Assembly: GCA_017628165.1 (NCBI GenBank)
Contig: JAGBZQ010000099.1
Location: 1-20,536, forward strand
Origin: Kiritimatiellia bacterium
GTDB taxonomy: Bacteria > Verrucomicrobiota > Kiritimatiellia > RFP12 > UBA1067
DNA: 20,536 nt
Direction of reading: 5' to 3'
Shown: positions 14,817 through 20,536 of the stretch, piece after piece
Position numbering within the stretch: the stretch's first letter is position 1
How the letters are laid out: the number at the start of each line of letters is the position of its first letter
Position numbers and translations under genes: made by a program
The notes under the pieces: model-generated
The model's input: only the letters and a program-made list of their open reading frames with translations
Databases searched by the model: none
What the model was told of the DNA's origin: nothing

Positions 14817-15596
14817 TCAGCTCACTCCACGGGTTGAATTCCTAAAGAATGAAACAAGCTCTTTAATCTCCTCGAAAGGCTCGATCTCGTGCTCAACGCG
14901 ATCAAGCGCCTGCGAACGGTTGAGACCGTCGCGGTAAAGGAATCTGTGAGCCTCCTTAAGAGCCTGAAGGACTTCACGCTTAAAGCCGCGGCGATTGAGA
15001 CCTACGATATTCGGCCCGATAACCTTCATCGTGCCATCCACCATGTCGCCAAGCATATAAGGGGGGAAATCCTGACGAATCTTGCACATTCCGCCCACCA
15101 TCGCGTGCTTCCCGACGGTGCAGAACTGATGAGAAGCAGAGCATCCGCCCACGATCGCGTAATCATGGAGGTGGACGTCGCCAGCAAGCTGCACCGAATT
15201 GGAGCAGATGACGTGATTGCCGAGAACGCATCCGTGCGCCGCATGACAGTACGCCATGAAGAGGCAATCGCTTCCGATAATCGTCTTCTCGCCGTCGGCG
15301 GTTCCGAGATGGACGGTGGCGAACTCGCGGATGACGGTTCTGTCTCCGATTTCAACGTAGCTGATGGATCCCGCCTGATACTTGAGATCCTGCGTCTTCA
15401 TGCCGATAAGCGCATAGGGGAAAATCTGGCACTTCTCCCCAATGGTAGTGTGGCCGTCTACAATTGCCCCCTGGCCGATTGAAGTTCCATTGCCAAGCTT
15501 AACATTCGGCCCGATATGCGCATAAGGCCCTATGATTACGTCCTCACCCAAAATCGCCCCGTCTTCAACTATTGCGGTAGAATGAATCTGTGACAT
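14817..15596 (-). CDS. lpxA: Acyl-ACP--UDP-N-acetylglucosamine O-acyltransferase
   Basis: LpxA carries out the first step of lipid A synthesis, attaching a hydroxyacyl chain to UDP-GlcNAc. The 259-aa protein has the left-handed beta-helix hexapeptide pattern through about residue 190. The active-site region AYCHAAHGC puts His121 where E. coli LpxA has the catalytic His125, and the C-terminal helical part carries the diagnostic GLNRRGFKREVLQAL. AAGGAG precedes ATG. It is evidence for an LPS-bearing outer membrane. Other lpx genes are not nearby; htpX follows directly. Confidence 0.97.
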   Translation of the reverse strand: MSQIHSTAIVEDGAILGEDVIIGPYAHIGPNVKLGNGTSIGQGAIVDGHTTIGEKCQIFPYALIGMKTQDLKYQAGSISYVEIGDRTVIREFATVHLGTADGEKTIIGSDCLFMAYCHAAHGCVLGNHVICSNSVQLAGDVHLHDYAIVGGCSASHQFCTVGKHAMVGGMCKIRQDFPPYMLGDMVDGTMKVIGPNIVGLNRRGFKREVLQALKEAHRFLYRDGLNRSQALDRVEHEIEPFEEIKELVSFFRNSTRGVS

Positions 15597-15640
15597 TTTT
15601 TTCTCCTTTTCTTAAGGTCCGAGTTCTTTCGCCTCTGACG

Positions 15641-15649
15641 ATTCTATCA
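15641..15649 (-). promoter_or_regulatory. Possible extended -10 upstream of lpxA
   Basis: TGATAGAAT on the minus strand (15649-15641) has the TGn-TAGAAT form. No good -35 is seen 17 nt upstream. The gap after citrate synthase has no terminator, so lpxA could instead be read through from citrate synthase. Confidence 0.4.
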
Positions 15650-15669
15650 AATCTTTGCAGTTATTGCCG

Positions 15670-17034
15670 CTACTTTCTCTCCTTAAGCGGCACATAAGCA
15701 CGTGGACGGTAGAGCGGCTTGTAGGCCGGACGAATGATCGGCCCGTTGTTGACAAGCTCCTCTATACGGTGCGCGCACCAGCTGACCGAACGGCCAATCG
15801 CAAAAAGCGGCGTGAAAAGGTCACGCGGAATGCCGAGCATATCGTACACAAAGCCGGAATAAAGGTCGACATTCGCGCAGACATCCTCCGCACGCGGATG
15901 AAGATCCTTGATAATGGCCGGACCGAACTTCTCGACCATTTCATAAAGCTTCATCTCTTCTGTACGCCCCTTTGCCCTGGCAAGCTCGCGCGCCTTGCGC
16001 TTGAGAAGCTGAGCACGCGGATCGGAAATGGTATAGACCGCGTGCCCGAGGCCGTAAATGAGCCCCGAGCCGTCACCCGCCTTCTTTTCGGCAATCTTGC
16101 GCAAATACGCCTCCACCGCCTTTTCGTTGCGCCAATCCCTGACATTCGCCTTGATTTCATCCATCTGATTCATGACGCGAAGGTTGGCTCCGCCGTGACG
16201 CGACCCCTTGAGAGAAAGAATCGAAGCGGCAATAGACGAATAGATGTCCGTATGGGCGCTCGTCACCACGTGCGTCACGAACGAAGAGTTGTTACCGCCG
16301 CCGTGCTCTGCATGAAGAATAAGCGCCAGATCGAGAGTCTCCGCCTCAAGACGCGTATAGCGCCCGTCGTCGCGGATGAGCGCAAGGAAATTCTCCGCCC
16401 CGGACTTGCGCGGATCGGGATTACGAATCATGAGCGATCCTCCCATGTGATAATGCGCCTTGGCCTGATAAGCGTACGCAGCGATCGTTGGCAGGGAACT
16501 GATGACGGCGATCGAACGCTCAAGACACTTCTCGATATCAAGATCCTGAGACTCCTCCTCGCGATCCTCCTCAAATGCCATGGCGAAAAGAATCGCTCGC
16601 GCAATCGCGTTCATGATATCTGACGGCGGATGGCGAAGAATTGCATTCTCCTTGAAGCCGTCGGACAGCTTACGGTACATTCCGAGCTTTGCCTTCCAGT
16701 CCACGAGATCGCGTGCGGTGGGAAGCTCGCCAAACATGAGAAGATAAGCGCACTCCTCATAACCGTAGCGATGCTCCTTGCGGTCAGCGGCTACGAGATC
16801 GCAAACATTGATGCCGCGATAGTACAACTCACCCGGAATCGCCTGCTTCTCGCCTTCCGAGACAACATATCCGTGAACATTGCCAATGGTGGTAAGGCCC
16901 ACGAGAACACCTGTTCCATCATCATTGCGAAGGCCCCTTTTTACGCCGTACTTACGATAAAGCGCAGGATCGATATAATCGGCCTTACGAACCTTTTCTG
17001 CCTGTTTCTTAAGCCATTCTTTTTCTATACGCAT
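15670..17034 (-). CDS. gltA: Citrate synthase (citrate/2-methylcitrate synthase family)
   Basis: It condenses oxaloacetate with acetyl-CoA to give citrate. The 454-aa protein shows LHAEHGGGNNSSF near residue 243, GSRHGGAN, the YGLGHAVYT motif with catalytic His near 330, and NVDLYSGFVYDMLGIP with the catalytic Asp near 389. The N-terminal segment (YIDPALYRKYGVKRGLRNDD, then GTGVLVGLT) resembles citrate synthases of anaerobic clostridia. AAGGAA precedes ATG and a promoter lies just upstream. It appears to be a single-gene unit with no other TCA-cycle gene nearby. The 2-methylcitrate alternative cannot be excluded from sequence alone. Confidence 0.95.
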   Translation of the reverse strand: MRIEKEWLKKQAEKVRKADYIDPALYRKYGVKRGLRNDDGTGVLVGLTTIGNVHGYVVSEGEKQAIPGELYYRGINVCDLVAADRKEHRYGYEECAYLLMFGELPTARDLVDWKAKLGMYRKLSDGFKENAILRHPPSDIMNAIARAILFAMAFEEDREEESQDLDIEKCLERSIAVISSLPTIAAYAYQAKAHYHMGGSLMIRNPDPRKSGAENFLALIRDDGRYTRLEAETLDLALILHAEHGGGNNSSFVTHVVTSAHTDIYSSIAASILSLKGSRHGGANLRVMNQMDEIKANVRDWRNEKAVEAYLRKIAEKKAGDGSGLIYGLGHAVYTISDPRAQLLKRKARELARAKGRTEEMKLYEMVEKFGPAIIKDLHPRAEDVCANVDLYSGFVYDMLGIPRDLFTPLFAIGRSVSWCAHRIEELVNNGPIIRPAYKPLYRPRAYVPLKERK

Positions 17035-17057
17035 ACTTTTATTCCTTCAAGACGAAA

Positions 17058-17087
17058 ATTATACACTATTCACACCCTTCACCGCAA
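17058..17087 (-). promoter_or_regulatory. Promoter of citrate synthase
   Basis: TTGCGG (17087-17082), an 18-nt spacer and a perfect TATAAT (17063-17058). Predicted start near 17051 gives a leader of about 17 nt that includes the AAGGAA ribosome-binding site. Confidence 0.7.
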
Positions 17088-17120
17088 GGCGAGAAACTAA
17101 AACCGGGGGTCAAAGCGGAC

Positions 17121-17744
17121 TCAAAAAACGGAGCGGGAGAGAATCGCGCCTACAGCGGCATCAATTTTCTCCGGGATGGCGACGCTAAGCGCATGCCCGC
17201 CGCCCTCAATCATCTCCACATGCGCATTCGGAAAGACCGTCCCCAGAAATTTCGCATTATCCGCGCGGACAATCCCGTCCAGCACGCTCTGAAAGATATA
17301 CACGGGACACTTCAGGCCGCCCGACTCCGAAAATTCGACGAGTTCGCGCCTCAGGTCCGTCTCCTTGAGATAATCAAGACCGCGGGAAAGATTCTCATCG
17401 GAATCCCTTACGAAAATCCCACCATTCCCCATTTTCGTGCCAAGCTCAAGAGCCGCCACTCTGCGCGGGGTCATGCCGGCCCAGTTTTCATCACGCATCA
17501 TACGCGGCGTCGCCGCCAGGAGAACGAGACCTTTCAGCCTTTCCGGGAACCGCATCGCATAGCGCAGAGCATAGCTTCCACCCATAGACCAGCCGACTAA
17601 AACAAATTCGTTCTCGTTGAGCAGGACCTCCTCGGCTACGCCGTCAAGAAGCTCCACATAACTGAAAATCCTCTCACGCGGAAAACGGCACTGATCCCAC
17701 GCATGAGAATTTGAAGCCCAGCCGTTAAGAACAAAAACCTTCAC
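17121..17744 (-). CDS. Alpha/beta hydrolase, BioH-like esterase
   Basis: This 207-aa protein has a complete hydrolase triad: nucleophile elbow GWSMGG with Ser53, Asp156 in FQSVLDGIV and His184 in GGGHALSV. The opening VFVLNGWASNSHAWD supplies the oxyanion-hole region, and LVLLAATPRMMRDENWAGM resembles the segment after strand beta-6 in BioH/BioG-type pimeloyl-ACP methyl ester hydrolases. A role in biotin synthesis is therefore possible, but no bio genes are present. The start is GTG at 17744 with GAGGG and GGAGG upstream, overlapping coaB by 20 nt, so the gene is probably coupled to it. Confidence 0.8.
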   Translation of the reverse strand: MKVFVLNGWASNSHAWDQCRFPRERIFSYVELLDGVAEEVLLNENEFVLVGWSMGGSYALRYAMRFPERLKGLVLLAATPRMMRDENWAGMTPRRVAALELGTKMGNGGIFVRDSDENLSRGLDYLKETDLRRELVEFSESGGLKCPVYIFQSVLDGIVRADNAKFLGTVFPNAHVEMIEGGGHALSVAIPEKIDAAVGAILSRSVF

Positions 17745-18360
17745 ACGCCCTCACAATCCTCCGCGCAACGGAAAGCTTGCTCATCTTTTCGAAAGTCTCC
17801 ACGGAACCATCGGCAAAAACGAAGGAAACGCGATTGGTGTCCGAGCCAAAGCCGGAGCCCGCCTCCGTGACATCGTTGGCCACTGTCATGGCAAGTTTTT
17901 TCTCACGGCATTTACGGAGAGCCTCTTTCAGCACATCGTGCGTCTCTGCGGCAAAGCCCACTTTGACGCAGCCTTTGACACTCTTGAGAATATCCGGATT
18001 GCGCACAAGCTTCAAAATCCCCGTCATCTCCGTCTTCTTGAGCTTGCGATTTGAAAATACTGCGCTCCGCCAGTCCGCCACTGCCGCAGTGGCCACAAAC
18101 ACACACCCAGGCGTCAGTGCGCTCTTCACGGCCGCATACATCTCGCGCGCACTCACCACATCAACGCGCTTCACACCCTTTGGGGTGCCGAGCGAAACAG
18201 GTCCAGAGACAAGCGTAACCTTATGCCCCTTCGCGGCGGCCGCGCGCGCAACGGCAAACCCCATCTTGCCGGTAGAAGGATTGGAAAGGAATCGCACAGG
18301 ATCGATAAACTCCCGTGTCGGTCCTGCCGTGATCACAAACTCAAGAGTGCTTTTTTTCAT
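17725..18360 (-). CDS. coaB: Stand-alone phosphopantothenoylcysteine synthetase (CoaB domain)
   Basis: CoaB joins 4'-phosphopantothenate and cysteine in coenzyme A synthesis. In most bacteria it is fused behind the CoaC decarboxylase; here the 211-aa protein holds only the CoaB part. Visible motifs are TAGPTREFIDPVRFLSNPS (12-30), STGKMG, ATAAVADW, the KLKK loop, RNPDIL, GFAAET, VANDV and GSDTNRVSFV. Nothing upstream in the unit encodes CoaC, which must lie elsewhere. Its ATG overlaps the yggS stop (TGATG). The motif order matches the CoaBC C-terminal half fully, so the enzyme looks intact. Confidence 0.92.
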   Translation of the reverse strand: MKKSTLEFVITAGPTREFIDPVRFLSNPSTGKMGFAVARAAAAKGHKVTLVSGPVSLGTPKGVKRVDVVSAREMYAAVKSALTPGCVFVATAAVADWRSAVFSNRKLKKTEMTGILKLVRNPDILKSVKGCVKVGFAAETHDVLKEALRKCREKKLAMTVANDVTEAGSGFGSDTNRVSFVFADGSVETFEKMSKLSVARRIVRACEGFCS

Positions 18361-19148
18361 CAGTCGAGAATCCTCACCGTTGGCCCTGCGCCAGAAAAAG
18401 AATCAAGCGCCCCTTGGGCGCAATCTCCATCGGAAACGGCGCGAACCGGCTTGATTTTTGGCCTATCGCCAAAAAGAACAGTGCCAAGGCGAAGAAGGGT
18501 GGCGCCCTCCTCCACGGCAACTTCATAGTCTGCGCTCATACCCATCGAAAGAACAGGAAGTCCCACGCCGATCTCATGCTCAAGACTATCGCGCAGCTCC
18601 CTGAGGCGCCTGAAATGCGGGCGCGAAGACTCGGGATTTTCCGAAAAAGGCGCCATCGTCATAAGTCCTTCAAGCGTAAGACGCGGACAATTCTCCACAA
18701 TATGGCGAACAACACCATGCGCCTCTTCCGGCTTCATGCCGCTTTTGGAGCTCTCGCCGGAAACATTGACCTCCAAAAGAATTCTCGGTGATGCGCCGAT
18801 CTCATCGGCGATAAACTCAAGCCTATCGGCCAGCTTCACAGAATCTACGGAATGGATGCAGTCAAAAAGCCCAAGAGCCTGACGCACCTTATTGCTCTGC
18901 AAATGACCGATGAGGTGCCACTCGGGGCCGGAGATGCTCGCGGCCTTTTTCCATGCGGCCTCCTGCACCTTATTCTCACCCACGACGGAAAGCCCAGCTC
19001 GCCACGCCTCCTCCACAACCTCAGCGCCATGGGTCTTTGTGACGGCAAGTATCTGCACATCATCCGCGCTTCGGCCGCTTCGCGCGCACGCTGCTGCGAT
19101 TTTAGCCTGCACCTCCGACAAAATCTCTGAAAATTCTCTCTGACTCAT
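18360..19148 (-). CDS. yggS: PLP homeostasis protein (YggS/PLPBP family)
   Basis: This family binds pyridoxal 5'-phosphate in a single-domain TIM barrel and buffers its supply. The 262-aa protein shows LAVTKTH with PLP-lysine Lys38, VGENKVQEA, WHLIGHLQSNKV, LLEVNVSGESSKSG, GLMTMAPF, and SMGMSADYEVAVEEG followed by LRLGTVLFG. About 30 extra residues after LFG make it longer than the usual 230 or so. No Shine-Dalgarno precedes the ATG; instead a TAAAAT lies 7 nt upstream, suggesting a leaderless transcript. It is followed by coaB with a 1-nt overlap and lies 58 nt downstream of a MocR-type protein, another PLP-linked family. Confidence 0.94.
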   Translation of the reverse strand: MSQREFSEILSEVQAKIAAACARSGRSADDVQILAVTKTHGAEVVEEAWRAGLSVVGENKVQEAAWKKAASISGPEWHLIGHLQSNKVRQALGLFDCIHSVDSVKLADRLEFIADEIGASPRILLEVNVSGESSKSGMKPEEAHGVVRHIVENCPRLTLEGLMTMAPFSENPESSRPHFRRLRELRDSLEHEIGVGLPVLSMGMSADYEVAVEEGATLLRLGTVLFGDRPKIKPVRAVSDGDCAQGALDSFSGAGPTVRILD

Positions 19149-19155
19149 ACGTGTT

Positions 19156-19161
19156 ATTTTA
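19156..19161 (-). promoter_or_regulatory. Possible -10 element for a leaderless yggS transcript
   Basis: TAAAAT (19161-19156) is separated from the yggS ATG by exactly 7 nt, the same spacing as at dnaX. No convincing -35 is seen 16-18 nt upstream, so the promoter is less certain than that of dnaX. Confidence 0.4.
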
Positions 19162-19206
19162 CCAAATTTGCGCCCTATCGTGGCGTCAGAGAAGAAAATT
19201 CAGCCG

Positions 19207-20536
19207 CTATGGAATACTCTTCAGCGCGCGCTTAAGCGTTTGAAGCGCCGCTTCAAGCTGCCGCATAGAACGCATGGAAGAAATAGAGACGCGAAGGAAA
19301 TCATGCTGAACGGCTTTGTCTACCGCAAACCGGCACGAATGCATCACCTTTAAACCCTTTGCATTGAAATACGCCTCAGTTTCTGGCCCTGAAATATGCG
19401 ACGGCGGGAGATCGACAGTACGAAAGAAAGGATAAAGAGCTCGCTTCTTCTCCTCTTTCCCCAAAGCGTTCCGCCTGAAAACCGAGTCGAAAACCTCATT
19501 CGCCTCCCTCGCGGCCTTTCTTTTGGCCTCCATGATTTCTCGAGCCGCGCCGGAGAGCACAAGCTCAGAGATTACCTCGGCATCTATCGGCCCTGCCTTA
19601 ATGTTCAAAAGATGAAGCCCTTTCATCAGACGCTCGCGAAAGCGCTCAGGGAATGCCGCATACGCTATACGAAAACCTGGAGCGAGAAAAGCCGTATACG
19701 CCGCGATATATACGGTTGATTCTGGAAGCCGCGCAAAAAAAGACCGCCGCAGGGAGGATGGTTCAAACGGCGAAATATCGTCCTCTATAACCGTGAGCGC
19801 GTGCGCCGATGCGACGGAGGCAAGCGCGTCGCGGCGCTTCTCCCCAAGGGTAATCCCCGTCGGATTCGCCGCGTTCGGCATAATAAAAAGCCCTTTTATG
19901 CGATGCTTCACAGCCATCTTGTCAAGCGCCTCGGCACTCATTCCTCCCTCATCCCCCTCTACAGGAACAAGCTTTATGTGCGCCATACGCGCACTGCCGA
20001 TCAAGTTGGAGTATGTATACGGATCTGTGGCGATCTTATCGCCTGGCGAAAAAAGCGAGAAAAGCGTCACGGCGATCGCATTCTGGGCGCCGGCAAAAAT
20101 CGCCATCGCCCCGCTCTTCGTCTCAATCCCGTTCATCTCGAGAAGATGGCGCCCCGCCGCCAATTGATGCGCAAAGCCTCCTGTGTCTGAATATGAAAAC
20201 ATCCTGTCAAAATACCCGCCTGCGGCAATCCGCCCAATCGCCGCGGCAATGCCGATAGAAACCATCGGAAACGCTCCCACCGTGGAAAGATCGAAAAGGG
20301 CATCGTCCGACGAATCGGCGGGAGTGGCGTCGGCCGGCGCGGGAGAGACGAACGTCCCTCTTCCGGTTATGCCGTAGATGAGCTTCTTCTCCTTGCAGAC
20401 GTTGTATGCGCGTGTGACCGTGGTAAAGTCAATGTCGAGCCAATCCGCAAGCTCCCGCTGCGGAGGAAGACACAAGCCACGTGGAAGATTACCCGAGATG
20501 ATATCTTCCTCAAGCATCGCCGCAAGCCTTAAATAC
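19207..20536 (-). CDS. MocR/PdxR-type GntR regulator with aminotransferase-like domain, lysine-less, 5' partial
   Basis: Domains are an N-terminal GntR winged helix (LPPQRELADWLDIDFTTVTR) and a fold-type I aminotransferase-like domain from about residue 75 to the end. The frame stays open to the window edge: YLRLAA precedes the first ATG (20517) and fits the GntR helix, so the true start is outside. In MocR proteins the second domain binds PLP through a lysine in a motif like SFSKTLAPG. Here it reads AYTAFLAPG, with Ala (codon 19692-19690) at the lysine position. NAANPTG, IEDD and the carboxylate Arg in LRVSIS remain, while the usual EDDY reads EDDI. It may be a regulator that binds a ligand non-covalently. 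The neighbouring downstream gene is yggS. Confidence 0.9.
   Translation of the reverse strand, partial: YLRLAAMLEEDIISGNLPRGLCLPPQRELADWLDIDFTTVTRAYNVCKEKKLIYGITGRGTFVSPAPADATPADSSDDALFDLSTVGAFPMVSIGIAAAIGRIAAGGYFDRMFSYSDTGGFAHQLAAGRHLLEMNGIETKSGAMAIFAGAQNAIAVTLFSLFSPGDKIATDPYTYSNLIGSARMAHIKLVPVEGDEGGMSAEALDKMAVKHRIKGLFIMPNAANPTGITLGEKRRDALASVASAHALTVIEDDISPFEPSSLRRSFFARLPESTVYIAAYTAFLAPGFRIAYAAFPERFRERLMKGLHLLNIKAGPIDAEVISELVLSGAAREIMEAKRKAAREANEVFDSVFRRNALGKEEKKRALYPFFRTVDLPPSHISGPETEAYFNAKGLKVMHSCRFAVDKAVQHDFLRVSISSMRSMRQLEAALQTLKRALKSIP

Noticed and set aside
15655..16623. A 322-codon plus-strand frame opposite citrate synthase
   Set aside because: The citrate synthase motifs on the minus strand are complete, and the antisense translation shows no recognisable motif.

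Overview
The window is a 20.5 kb stretch of chromosomal housekeeping DNA from a Gram-negative (diderm) bacterium. LpxA (lipid A synthesis) and an LptF/LptG-type permease (LPS export) point to an LPS outer membrane. A lone pseudopilin with an N-terminus of the FTLVELLVVIGILGILMAVL type, a secreted prenyltransferase/squalene-oxidase-repeat protein, and a citrate synthase resembling those of anaerobic clostridia together suggest the PVC superphylum, perhaps a gut-type Kiritimatiellota/Verrucomicrobiota member. That placement is inference from protein style, not a database result. I see no insertion sequence, phage gene, CRISPR array or defence island.

Every protein gene reads on the minus strand; only a three-tRNA cluster reads on the plus strand. 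From high to low coordinates (the direction of transcription) the units are: (i) a MocR-type regulator cut by the window edge, then yggS (PLP homeostasis), coaB and a BioH-like esterase; (ii) citrate synthase; (iii) lpxA, htpX and the secreted repeat protein; (iv) tRNA-Gly, tRNA-Leu and tRNA-Ser on the plus strand, divergent from dnaX, nfeD-like, SPFH/paraslipin and comF; (v) pyrK, pyrD, LptF/G-like and an RluA-family pseudouridine synthase; (vi) rpmI and rplT, with their own promoter and a terminator; (vii) a small zinc-ribbon protein and pgsA; (viii) a pseudopilin and priA; (ix) tmRNA.

Packing is tight. Many junctions overlap by 1 to 20 nt (TGATG, ATGA, TTGA types), implying translational coupling. 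Sigma70-like promoters with 17-18 nt spacers can be read at most unit boundaries, several of them lying inside the 3' end of the preceding gene.

The most unusual items are the MocR-type protein whose PLP-binding lysine position is alanine, beside the PLP-homeostasis gene yggS; two genes (dnaX and yggS) whose -10 element sits exactly 7 nt before the ATG with no Shine-Dalgarno, suggesting leaderless mRNAs; a terminator of rplT with a promoter for the next gene built into it; and an 11-bp perfect hairpin inside the dnaX coding sequence. I found no convincing novel multi-gene system; most of the window is ordinary core genome.
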